A DNA stretch of 5,302 bases from positions 1 to 5,302 of the forward strand of contig JAJYRW010000128.1 of NCBI GenBank assembly GCA_021793895.1, written 5' to 3'. The notes under the pieces were generated by a model. It did not search any database and was not told the origin of the DNA. It was given only the letters and a program-made list of their open reading frames with translations. This DNA comes from Actinomycetes bacterium. Its GTDB lineage: Bacteria; Actinomycetota; Actinomycetes; Actinomycetales; JAJYRW01. Both the position numbers and the translations under genes were made by a program. Below, piece by piece: positions 1 through 5,302 of this stretch (its first letter is position 1; each line of letters begins with the position of its first letter).

Positions 1-1906
1 CCCCGCGAGAAAGAAGGTCATAGGTGGGCCGGTCATCAAGCGGAACATCCTCAATCTTGATGGGTTCCTTGTTGTTCATGCCGATATTGGCTAGGGCATC
101 ATCTAAAATCGTGAGATTTCGCAGCCCCAAAAAGTCCATCTTGATCAGCCCCAGCGACTCACTTGTGGGCTGGTCAAACTGGGTGATGATCGCACCGTCT
201 TGTTCCCGGCGCATGATCGGAATGACATCGATGAGTGGCTCAGAGGACATGATGATGCCCGCGGCATGCACGCCCCACTGCCGCTTTAGCCCCTCAAGGC
301 CGCGCGCCAGGGTTACTACCTTTTGGATCTCGGGATCCGACTCATACAGCTGGCGAAACTCTTCGGCTTCCGAGTAGCGGGGGTGCTCTGGATCGAAAAT
401 GCCCGATAGGGGAATGTCAGACCCCATAACGGTGGGCGGCATCGCCTTGGTGAGCTTCTCCCCCATCGCGAAGGGGTGCGCAAGCACCCGCGAGGCATCT
501 TTGAGGGCCTGCTTCGCTTTAATTGTGCCGTAGGTAACAATTTGTGCGACTTTATCGCTGCCATATTTATCAGTGACGTACTTGATAACTTCCCCGCGGC
601 GGCGCTCATCGAAGTCCACGTCCACATCGGGCCATGACAGGCGCTCGGGATTGAGGAACCGCTCAAAAATAAGGCCGTGTTCCAGCGGGTCAATATCGGT
701 AATACCCATCGCGTATGCGGCCATGGAACCGGCGGCCGAACCCCGCCCGGGCCCGACTCGAATGCCTTGACCGCGAGCCCACTCGATGAAGTCGGCCACA
801 ACTAGGAAGTAGCCAGGAAAACCCATCTGCACGATGACGTCGGTCTCATAGTTGGCCTGCTTGCGCACGTCATCAGGTATGCCCTGGGGGTAGCGGTTAT
901 GCAGGCCGCGTTCCACCTCGGAGATGAACCAGGAGGTTTCATCCTGCCCCTCGGGCACTGGAAAGTGCGGCATGAAGTTTGCGCCCTCATCAACGGTGCG
1001 AAATTCCACCTCGCACTGTTCTGCGATGCGCAGCGTATTCGAAAGCGCCTCGGGCAGGTCGCGGAATAACTCGTGCATTTCCGCTGCCGATTTCACGTAG
1101 TAGGACGATCCGCTAAAGGCAAACCGCTTACCGCCCTCATCGTAGGTGGGTTCCAAAAGCGTTGACCCCGATTGGAGTGCCAGGAGCGCCTCGTGGTTTT
1201 TATAGTCCTCCTGCCTGGTGTAGTGCAGGTCATTGGTGGCAACCAGCGGCGCATTTATGGCTTTTGCCAACCGCAGGAGGTCTTCCCGCACGCGCGTTTC
1301 GATCTCCAGGTCGTGATCCATCAGTTCGACATAGTAAAAATCCTTGCCGAAGATGTCCTGAAATTCCCCCGCGGCCGCCAGGGCTTCTTCATACTGGCCC
1401 AGACGCAGGCGGGTTTGGATCTCTCCCGAGGGGCAGCCGGTGGTGGCAATAAGACCGTCGGAGTAGGTGTTGAGCAACTCGCGATCCATCCGGGGATGGT
1501 GAAAGTGGCCATCCAACGAGGCCAACGAAGACATGCGAAACAGGTTGTGCATCCCGGCCGTCGTACGTGACAACAGCGTCAGGTGGGTATAGGCGCCCCG
1601 GTTCGAAACGTCGTCCCTACTTTGATGGCGCTCCCCCCACTGCACCCGGGTGCGGTCGGTGCGGGCGGTTCCGGGCGTTAGGTAGGCCTCGACCCCGATT
1701 ATGGGTTTGATTCCCGCAGCGCGGGCTTTGGACCAAAACTCGAAGGCGCCAAAGAGGTAACCGTGGTCGGTGATGGCGATAGCGGTTTGACCCACGCGAT
1801 CTACTTCAGCAAAGAGCTCATCCAACCGGGCGGCACCGTCAAGCATTGAATACTCGGTGTGAACGTGCAGGTGGACGAAATCCTGCCCCGAAATGGTCCT
1901 TGACAC
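1..1906 (-). CDS. dnaE: DNA polymerase III subunit alpha (DnaE1 type), 3' end cut by window edge
   Basis: This is the catalytic subunit of the replicative DNA polymerase. I translated all 635 visible codons by hand and found no stop or frameshift. The N-terminal PHP domain carries what look like all nine metal ligands: H14, H16 and D23 (HLHVHTEYSMLD), H48 (ITDHG), E73 (GVEAY), H108 (YTHL), C158 (TGCPSGEI), and D226 with H228 (TNDLHY). The polymerase core follows, with GPGRGSAAGS at 385-394, catalytic D427 and D429 in PDVDVDF, and the third catalytic aspartate D591 in KMDFLGL. The family is usually about 1,150-1,200 residues, so roughly half is missing: fingers, clamp-binding and C-terminal domains. 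The start is GTG at 1906; an in-frame stop lies about 13 codons upstream and AAGGAG sits 10 bases before it. In mycobacterial DnaE1 an intact PHP domain is known to proofread; the same role here is inference. A tryptophan (W425) precedes the PD motif, where methionine is common. Confidence 0.97.
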   Translation of the reverse strand, partial: MSRTISGQDFVHLHVHTEYSMLDGAARLDELFAEVDRVGQTAIAITDHGYLFGAFEFWSKARAAGIKPIIGVEAYLTPGTARTDRTRVQWGERHQSRDDVSNRGAYTHLTLLSRTTAGMHNLFRMSSLASLDGHFHHPRMDRELLNTYSDGLIATTGCPSGEIQTRLRLGQYEEALAAAGEFQDIFGKDFYYVELMDHDLEIETRVREDLLRLAKAINAPLVATNDLHYTRQEDYKNHEALLALQSGSTLLEPTYDEGGKRFAFSGSSYYVKSAAEMHELFRDLPEALSNTLRIAEQCEVEFRTVDEGANFMPHFPVPEGQDETSWFISEVERGLHNRYPQGIPDDVRKQANYETDVIVQMGFPGYFLVVADFIEWARGQGIRVGPGRGSAAGSMAAYAMGITDIDPLEHGLIFERFLNPERLSWPDVDVDFDERRRGEVIKYVTDKYGSDKVAQIVTYGTIKAKQALKDASRVLAHPFAMGEKLTKAMPPTVMGSDIPLSGIFDPEHPRYSEAEEFRQLYESDPEIQKVVTLARGLEGLKRQWGVHAAGIIMSSEPLIDVIPIMRREQDGAIITQFDQPTSESLGLIKMDFLGLRNLTILDDALANIGMNNKEPIKIEDVPLDDRPTYDLLSRG

Positions 1907-1916
1907 AGTGCAGCGA

Positions 1917-1922
1917 CTCCTT
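1917..1922 (-). promoter_or_regulatory. dnaE ribosome binding site, supports the GTG start
   Basis: On the minus strand AAGGAG lies 10 bases upstream of the GTG at 1906-1904. No other start codon fits between the upstream in-frame stop and the conserved FVHLHVHTEYS motif. This fixes the start although it is not ATG. The spacing is slightly long. Confidence 0.7.
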
Positions 1923-1952
1923 GCCCGTGGTGGTTAAGTGATGTTGCAGCCC

Positions 1953-1958
1953 ATTCTA
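1953..1958 (-). promoter_or_regulatory. possible -10 box of an internal dnaE promoter
   Basis: The minus strand reads TAGAAT, one base from the sigma-70 consensus TATAAT, in the 75-bp gap between the rluD-like stop and the dnaE start. It would start transcription near 1946, about 40 bases before the GTG. No convincing -35 element lies 16-18 bp upstream, and dnaE may simply be read through from rluD. This is a weak call. Confidence 0.25.
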
Positions 1959-1981
1959 GAGACGGGGTGGGACGTTTCGGA

Positions 1982-2920
1982 TTAGGCTCGGTTTCGAAAA
2001 ACCTCCAGCGCGTCCTCAAGATCCTGGGGATACGCACTTTCAACACTGATCCACTTGCCCGTGGTGGGGTGTTCAAACTCAATTCCGGTGGCATGTAACC
2101 ACTGCCGGGTAAGGCCCAATTCAGCGGTGAGGCGCGGGTCCGCTCCGTAGGTGATATCACCAACAAGCGGGTGCCGCAGCGCGGAGAAGTGCACCCGAAT
2201 TTGATGTGTCCGACCAGTTTCGAGATTGATTTTCACCAGCGAGGCCCCCGCGAAGGCCTCCAGCAGGTCATAGTGCGTGATGCTGGCCTTACCATCGCGA
2301 GTTACCGCAAACCGGTGATCATAACTTGGGTGGCGGCCAATCGGGGCATCAATCGTGCCCGAAAGCGGATCGGGATGCCCCTGAACTAGCGCGTGGTAGT
2401 GCTTGATGACGGTGCGCTGGCGAAATGCGCGCTTAAGTACCGAATACGCCACTTCAGATTTGGCAACAACCATCACCCCGGAGGTTCCAACATCCAAGCG
2501 CTGGACGATCCCCTGGCGCTCGGATGCCCCCGATGTGGTGATGCGGTAGCCGGCCGCTTTTAATCCGCTCAAAACCGTCGGGCCCGTCCACCCCACCGAT
2601 GAATGCGCGGCTACCCCCACCGGTTTATCGACCACCACAATGTCGTCATCGTCATAGAGAATCGGCATGCCGGGTACGGGTTCGGCTTCGATTCCATCGC
2701 TGGAGTGCTCTTCCTGCGGTAAAAACACCTCGACCCACGAATCGGCCATGAGCCGATCAGATTTTCGCCCGGGAACGCCATCAACTATCACCGCATCGTC
2801 TTCAGCGAGCTTGGATGCCAGGGAGCGAGAAATGCCCAGCATCCGAGTAAGGCCCACGTCCAGGCGTTCACCAACTAGGCCATCGGGGACTGGCAAATAG
2901 CGCCTTGCAGCGTTATTCAT
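1982..2920 (-). CDS. rluD: RluA/RluD-family 23S rRNA pseudouridine synthase
   Basis: This cytoplasmic enzyme of 312 residues isomerises uridine to pseudouridine in structured RNA; RluD members act on 23S rRNA helix 69. An S4-type RNA-binding domain covers about residues 15-65 ([17 protein letters not shown] onward). The synthase domain has [11 protein letters not shown] at 97-107, the catalytic motif RLDVGTSG at 141-148 with catalytic D143, [12 protein letters not shown] at 233-244, and the closing [12 protein letters not shown] at 274-285. The usual histidine before RLD is glutamine (Q140). I chose ATG at 2920 because [15 protein letters not shown] matches the family N-terminus. It overlaps the lspA stop by 8 bp, suggesting coupled translation. 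An in-frame ATG at 2938, six codons earlier with GGAG four bases ahead, is the alternative. A 364-residue version starting at 3076 lies inside the lspA tail and is unlikely. The target uridines are assumed from the family. Confidence 0.93.
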   Translation of the reverse strand: MNNAARRYLPVPDGLVGERLDVGLTRMLGISRSLASKLAEDDAVIVDGVPGRKSDRLMADSWVEVFLPQEEHSSDGIEAEPVPGMPILYDDDDIVVVDKPVGVAAHSSVGWTGPTVLSGLKAAGYRITTSGASERQGIVQRLDVGTSGVMVVAKSEVAYSVLKRAFRQRTVIKHYHALVQGHPDPLSGTIDAPIGRHPSYDHRFAVTRDGKASITHYDLLEAFAGASLVKINLETGRTHQIRVHFSALRHPLVGDITYGADPRLTAELGLTRQWLHATGIEFEHPTTGKWISVESAYPQDLEDALEVFRNRA

Positions 2921-3584
2921 CGCTTGTCGAGCCCTCATTACGCTCCGGGGCCTCAGATGCACTGCGGGCCTCGGAAGTGTCAGCAGCGCCGGTGTTATCC
3001 GCCTCGCCGGGGCTGGTGCTGGCAGTGGGCGGGCCGGCGGCCGGGCGCGGTGCTTCGAGATCGACCCCGCGCACACCCAGAAGGACCATGAAAATCGCGG
3101 CTAAGACAATTGCGACGTCGGCAAGATTACCGACAAATATGCCGTAGTCGATGAAGTCAACTACGTGGCCCTGGGGGAAACCCGGAGCCTTGAAAAAGCG
3201 ATCGACGAGGTTACCCACTGCCCCGCCCAAAAGCAGAGATAGTGCCCACACCCAAGCAAGCGATGTCACGCGCGGCGCGATCCGGATAATAACCACCGCT
3301 ACTGCGGTCGCCAAGATTGACAGCAGCCAAGTAGCGCCCGTACCGAAGGAGAACGCCGCGCCGGCGTTATAAACCAGGCGTAAGCCCAGTAAATCGCCCA
3401 CTAGGTCGATGCGCTGCCCGGTCGCTAACGCGTTTTCGGCAATGAACTTTGTGATCTGATCAATGATCACAACCGTCGCGGCGATTATGGCAAACCAGAC
3501 AACGGGGCGAAAACCACGGCCGCGGTTACTCTTCGCCGCGGCGCGGGACGGCTCAGAAGCCGAAGTGGAATCAGCGTCTTTCAT
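2913..3584 (-). CDS. lspA: Lipoprotein signal peptidase (signal peptidase II)
   Basis: This inner-membrane aspartyl protease cleaves the signal peptide of diacylglyceryl-modified prolipoproteins ahead of the lipidated cysteine. Counting from ATG at 3584 (223 residues), a basic cytoplasmic leader of about 27 residues precedes four membrane segments near 29-45, 84-102, 107-126 and 150-171. Family motifs are present: DQITK at 42-46, [10 protein letters not shown] at 71-80, [10 protein letters not shown] at 120-129 with catalytic D128, VVDFIDY at 141-147, and GNLADVAI with catalytic D156. The last 50 or so residues (174-223) form an acidic Ser/Ala/Glu-rich tail with no predicted fold; such tails are common in actinobacterial LspA. 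GTG at 3587 is an equally good start by spacing; a GTG at 3602 would overlap the ribosome binding site and is less likely. The stop overlaps the rluD start, so the two genes are probably translated as a pair. Confidence 0.95.
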   Translation of the reverse strand: MKDADSTSASEPSRAAAKSNRGRGFRPVVWFAIIAATVVIIDQITKFIAENALATGQRIDLVGDLLGLRLVYNAGAAFSFGTGATWLLSILATAVAVVIIRIAPRVTSLAWVWALSLLLGGAVGNLVDRFFKAPGFPQGHVVDFIDYGIFVGNLADVAIVLAAIFMVLLGVRGVDLEAPRPAAGPPTASTSPGEADNTGAADTSEARSASEAPERNEGSTSDE

Positions 3585-3595
3585 CACGCTGAAGT

Positions 3596-3600
3596 CTCCC
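3596..3600 (-). promoter_or_regulatory. lspA ribosome binding site, decides the start
   Basis: On the minus strand GGGAG lies 8 bases before GTG at 3587 and 11 bases before ATG at 3584. The longer open frame beginning at GTG 3602 would contain this site and has no purine-rich motif of its own, so translation most likely begins at 3587 or 3584. Confidence 0.55.
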
Positions 3601-3654
3601 ACGGGGCAACTACCCCACCCCGAGCAGGGTCAAACTACCGCTACGCCACGCCCT

Positions 3655-3681
3655 CCGATCGCGCCCGAAGGGCGCAACCGG
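3655..3681 (-). other. Strong stem-loop in the divIVA-lspA gap
   Basis: Read on the minus strand, CCGGTTGCGCCC and GGGCGCGATCGG pair over 12 positions around a TTC loop, including two G-U wobbles. Read on the plus strand, those two wobbles become A-C mismatches, so the full stem forms only in RNA made in the direction of the genes. It lies about 70 bases before the lspA start and about 100 after the divIVA stop. No T-run follows, so it is either an actinobacterial-style terminator without a U-tract for divIVA or a leader structure for lspA. I cannot tell which. Confidence 0.55.
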
Positions 3682-3724
3682 CAAAAAGGGTGACACTGGC
3701 AGGGGCAGACCGCTTCAAACGATG

Positions 3725-3772
3725 CTGGTTAAAGGGCCGGTCCCATCACAGCGCACTGCTTAAAGGGGCGGG
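3725..3772. repeat. Pair of imperfect 16-17-bp direct repeats, 31 bp apart
   Basis: On the plus strand CTGGTTAAAGGGCCGG (3725-3740) recurs as CTGCTTAAAGGGGCGG (3756-3771), 14 of 16 bases identical. The start-to-start distance is 31 bp, close to three helical turns, which would place both copies on the same face of the DNA. The rest of the gap shows no gene. The repeat could be paired protein-binding sites or a chance duplication. Confidence 0.45.
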
Positions 3773-3778
3773 TGCGCT
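3750..3778 (-). terminator. Possible stem-loop just after the divIVA stop
   Basis: Perfect 7-base arms, AGCGCAC and GTGCGCT, enclose a 15-base loop beginning about 5 bases beyond the divIVA stop codon. The position suits a terminator or a 3' end stabiliser, but no T-run follows and the loop is large. The second copy of the direct repeat sits almost wholly in the loop. Confidence 0.3.
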
Positions 3779-3783
3779 AAAGA

Positions 3784-4440
3784 CTAGTTGCCCAGGGGGT
3801 TGGCGCTGGCACTGCCGGCTGACTTGTTGTCGACCTCGCTCAGCAGCTTTTCCAGATAACTGCGCATGCGGGTGCGGTAGTCACGTTCAAAGACGCGCAG
3901 TTCGTCGATCTTGCGCTCGAGTACTGAACGTTCCTGCTCCAGCTCGTTGCGGGTGCGTTCCTGTTCCTGCTTCGCTTCGCCAACGATCTGCTCGGCCTCG
4001 CGTCGGGCTTCGCCAATAATGCGATCGTGCTCCTCGTTACCGGCCTGCACATAGTCATCGTGCAGCTTTTGGGCCAGTGCGAGCATTCCGGTGGCGGACT
4101 CGGGCTCACTCATTTGCTGCTGGGCCGGGGCGGGCTGAGCCGGGGCAGGCTGGGCCGGTGCTTCTTGCACGGGCTCGGGCGTAGCGTATTCCGGCTGGGC
4201 CGGGGCGGGATTTTCTTCCACATCCGGTGCGGCAGCGGCCGGAGCGTTTTCCAATTCAGCCACTCGACGTTCGGCGGCAGCCAGGCGCGCCTTCAGTTCG
4301 TGATTCTCTTGCTCATACTTGGCAAAAGTCTCCACAACCTCGTCGAGGAAATCATCGACCTCATCTTGGTCGTATCCCTCGCGCATCCGAGTGGCCTGGA
4401 ACTTCTTATTTAATACGTCCTCGGCCGTCAGCAGAGCCAT
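3784..4440 (-). CDS. divIVA: DivIVA/Wag31-family polar growth and division protein
   Basis: DivIVA proteins bind curved membrane at poles and septa and, in Actinobacteria, direct polar cell-wall synthesis. The 218-residue protein starts with the DivIVA membrane-targeting domain: MALLTAEDVLNKKF, then REGYDQDEVDDFLDEVVETF (about residues 20-39). A first coiled coil covers about 36-65. A Pro/Ala/Gln-rich linker follows (about 66-112), containing six pentapeptide units related to PAPAQ at 78-107. A long second coiled coil, rich in Glu, Arg and Lys, spans about 118-203, and the protein ends in a short Ser/Ala/Asn tail. The ATG at 4440 has GAGGAG 8 bases upstream, so the start is secure. It sits 117 bp after yggT with its own promoter-like region, and 199 bp before lspA. 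Function comes from the family; the N-terminal and coiled-coil features are visible in the sequence. Confidence 0.95.
   Translation of the reverse strand: MALLTAEDVLNKKFQATRMREGYDQDEVDDFLDEVVETFAKYEQENHELKARLAAAERRVAELENAPAAAAPDVEENPAPAQPEYATPEPVQEAPAQPAPAQPAPAQQQMSEPESATGMLALAQKLHDDYVQAGNEEHDRIIGEARREAEQIVGEAKQEQERTRNELEQERSVLERKIDELRVFERDYRTRMRSYLEKLLSEVDNKSAGSASANPLGN
4118..4207 (-). repeat. 15-bp minisatellite in the divIVA linker, six units
   Basis: Three tandem copies related to GGCTGGGCCGGGGCG (plus strand) occupy 4118-4132, 4133-4147 and 4148-4162. After two degenerate units a further clear copy lies in phase at 4193-4207. In the protein, residues 78-107 read PAPAQ, PEYAT, PEPVQ, EAPAQ, PAPAQ, PAPAQ. 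The 15-bp period preserves the reading frame, so changes in copy number would lengthen or shorten the linker without breaking the gene. Confidence 0.75.
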
Positions 4441-4468
4441 GAGATTGTCTCCTCAGTAATACGGTTCG

Positions 4469-4490
4469 TTCTCACGCCGTACCGTGAGAA
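4469..4490. promoter_or_regulatory. 22-bp inverted repeat at the divIVA transcription start
   Basis: TTCTCACG and CGTGAGAA form perfect 8-bp arms around a 6-bp spacer. The repeat begins about 5 bases after the -10 box, so it covers about -2 to +20 of the predicted transcript. It could be an operator for a dimeric repressor, or a stem-loop at the mRNA 5' end. I do not recognise the site as that of a known regulator. Confidence 0.5.
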
Positions 4491-4494
4491 TCCT

Positions 4495-4503
4495 CTTATA
4501 ACA
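4495..4503 (-). promoter_or_regulatory. Extended -10 promoter for divIVA
   Basis: The minus strand reads TGTTATAAG: a TG dinucleotide, one base, then TATAAG, five of six matches to the sigma-70 -10 box. Transcription would start near 4488, giving a leader of about 48 bases before the divIVA ATG. No good -35 hexamer lies 16-18 bp upstream, which is typical of extended -10 promoters. Position and sequence agree, but there is no experimental support in view. Confidence 0.5.
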
Positions 4504-4529
4504 AGACACGCTAGCCGCAGTTTAGCGCC

Positions 4530-4537
4530 ATACGTAT
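4530..4537. promoter_or_regulatory. 8-bp palindrome upstream of the divIVA promoter
   Basis: ATACGTAT is a perfect palindrome centred about 45 bp before the predicted divIVA transcription start, where an activator often binds at promoters lacking a -35 box. It is short and could be chance. Confidence 0.2.
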
Positions 4538-4557
4538 CAGGACATGCAATTTTCAAG

Positions 4558-4857
4558 TCACTGTAACGAGTTCGCCAGCGACCCGATTAATGATAATGCG
4601 AATAGGCAAGCAATCCACAAAATCAAAACTGACAGATCTATTCGTACCATGCCCAACTGAATAGATGGAATTATCTTTCGCACCAGTTTCACCGGCGGGT
4701 CAGTAATCGTATAGATTCCCTCAGCCAAAACCAAAACGAGACCGCGCGGTCTCCAGGTACGGCTGAAAGCCCGAATCCAACTGATAACAACCCGTAAAAG
4801 GAGCAGGATCAGGAAAAGCCAGATCAGGACGTATAGTCCCTCAGCAATAAGACGCAC
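4558..4857 (-). CDS. yggT: YggT-family small membrane protein
   Basis: This 99-residue integral membrane protein contains one YggT repeat. A first hydrophobic segment spans about residues 6-28 and ends in RVVISWIRAFSR. An amphipathic stretch has the family-like ITDPPVKLVRKIIPSIQLG (51-69), and a second membrane segment spans about 75-97. The molecular role is not well defined; location beside sepF and divIVA is widely conserved and suggests a link to division or envelope assembly. The only usable start is GTG at 4857, because an in-frame stop lies four codons upstream. No clear ribosome binding site precedes it, and it begins 12 bases after the sepF stop, so translation may depend on ribosomes finishing sepF. 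GC is about 48% by hand count, lower than its neighbours, with a 37% stretch at 4621-4680; this probably reflects codons for hydrophobic residues. Confidence 0.9.
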   Translation of the reverse strand: MRLIAEGLYVLIWLFLILLLLRVVISWIRAFSRTWRPRGLVLVLAEGIYTITDPPVKLVRKIIPSIQLGMVRIDLSVLILWIACLFALSLIGSLANSLQ

Positions 4858-4869
4858 GTGTACTAATCA

Positions 4870-5302
4870 CTAACTCTGGTTGAATAAACCCACCTGAGCG
4901 TTATCTTCTTTACCCTCCGACGCGACTTGCACATGGGCTGGGGAGAGTAAGAAAACTTTATTCGTTACTCGCTCTATTGCACCATGTAAGCCGAAGACCA
5001 GCCCGGCGGCAAAATCTACCAGCCGCTTGGCATCCGAGTCATCCATGTCACTGAGGTTCATGATGACCGGCGTCCCGGTGCGGAAAGACTCCCCAATCAC
5101 CTTGGCGTCGTTATACGTGCGCGGGTGAACGGTAGAAATTCGTCGCAGATCTGCCGCGCTGTTATTACGCGGGGTTTGCGAGCGCTGTGGCGCTCGGGAA
5201 ATGGGGGTTACCTGTGCGTCTTGTTCGCGTTCCACCGGTGCCTCCGGCTCTTCATACGCCTCATAATCACGGTAGTCATCGCTGTCTTGCTGTTCGTCCT
5301 CA
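4870..5302 (-). CDS. sepF: Cell division protein SepF, 5' end cut by window edge
   Basis: SepF is a membrane-anchored FtsZ partner that tethers and aligns the Z-ring; in Actinobacteria, which lack FtsA, it is the main anchor. The visible 143 residues begin within an acidic N-terminal linker ([20 protein letters not shown]) that continues with basic, disordered sequence to about residue 52. The SepF core follows, from [20 protein letters not shown], then [36 protein letters not shown] and [11 protein letters not shown]. The missing start probably holds only the membrane-binding amphipathic helix, about 15-20 residues, just beyond the right edge. No ATG start is visible; a GTG at 5235 is internal and would remove the linker. 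The gene ends 12 bp before yggT, consistent with co-transcription. Confidence 0.95.
   Translation of the reverse strand, partial: EDEQQDSDDYRDYEAYEEPEAPVEREQDAQVTPISRAPQRSQTPRNNSAADLRRISTVHPRTYNDAKVIGESFRTGTPVIMNLSDMDDSDAKRLVDFAAGLVFGLHGAIERVTNKVFLLSPAHVQVASEGKEDNAQVGLFNQS

Noticed and set aside
1172..1570. 132-codon open frame on the plus strand
   Set aside because: It is antisense to conserved dnaE PHP codons, has no recognisable family, and long antisense frames are common in GC-rich genes.
1..1906. Suspicion that dnaE is broken, since short minus-strand frames appear within it
   Set aside because: Codon-by-codon translation shows one continuous frame with all motifs in order.
1801..2166. 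121-codon minus-strand frame spanning the dnaE start
   Set aside because: It is out of frame with both rluD and dnaE, which are clearly coding across the same bases.
2921..3076. 52-codon N-terminal extension of the pseudouridine synthase
   Set aside because: It lies in another frame inside the lspA tail, is Pro/Arg/Ala-rich with no domain, and the family starts near [15 protein letters not shown].
3603..3616. GGGG/CCCC mini stem before lspA
   Set aside because: Only 4 bp in a GC-rich gap, easily chance.
4118..4207. CRISPR-like array
   Set aside because: The 15-bp units are contiguous, lack spacers and encode an in-frame protein linker.
4027..4413. 128-codon plus-strand frame rich in Gly and Leu, and a neighbour at 3690-4019
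   Set aside because: Both run opposite divIVA; their composition is a mirror of its Ala/Pro/Glu codons and repeats.
4509..4527. CGCTA/TAGCG inverted repeat after yggT as a terminator
   Set aside because: 5-bp arms, 9-base loop and no T-run; too weak to call.

Overview
The window looks like a chromosomal core segment of a moderately GC-rich actinobacterium. By eye, GC is roughly 55-60% in most genes and lower around yggT. Every gene I can support lies on the minus strand. The order of transcription, right to left, is sepF - yggT - divIVA - lspA - rluD-like - dnaE. This is the classic stretch downstream of the division cluster (ftsZ...sepF) in Actinobacteria. The polar-growth DivIVA (Wag31 type), SepF with its short YggT partner, and a DnaE1-type polymerase with a complete PHP metal site all fit that assignment. 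The compact order, with no ileS or dksA/traR-like gene between divIVA and lspA, suggests an Actinomycetaceae-like or related lineage, but I cannot name a genus from this alone.

Layout, left to right. 1-1906: N-terminal 635 codons of dnaE, open throughout; the gene continues past the left edge. 1907-1981: short gap with the dnaE ribosome binding site and a weak -10-like box. 1982-2920: RluA/RluD-family pseudouridine synthase, overlapping the end of lspA by 8 bp. 2913-3584: lipoprotein signal peptidase with an acidic tail. 3585-3783: a 199-bp gap without a gene, holding two stem-loops and a pair of direct repeats 31 bp apart. 3784-4440: divIVA, whose linker is a six-unit 15-bp minisatellite encoding PAPAQ-like pentapeptides. 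4441-4557: divIVA control region with an extended -10 promoter, an 8-bp palindrome upstream and a 22-bp inverted repeat at the predicted transcription start. 4558-4857: yggT. 4870-5302: sepF, cut by the right edge just inside its N-terminus.

By function, the right half serves division and polar growth: SepF anchors FtsZ to the membrane, YggT is a small membrane protein usually found beside it, and DivIVA organises the cell pole. The left half is housekeeping: lipoprotein maturation, rRNA modification and chromosome replication. Spacing suggests that sepF-yggT are co-transcribed, that divIVA has its own promoter, and that lspA-rluD are translationally coupled. I see no mobile element, CRISPR array, tRNA or rRNA. 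I found no previously undescribed system. The points worth a second look are the regulatory structures around divIVA, the stem-loop before lspA and the divIVA linker repeat.
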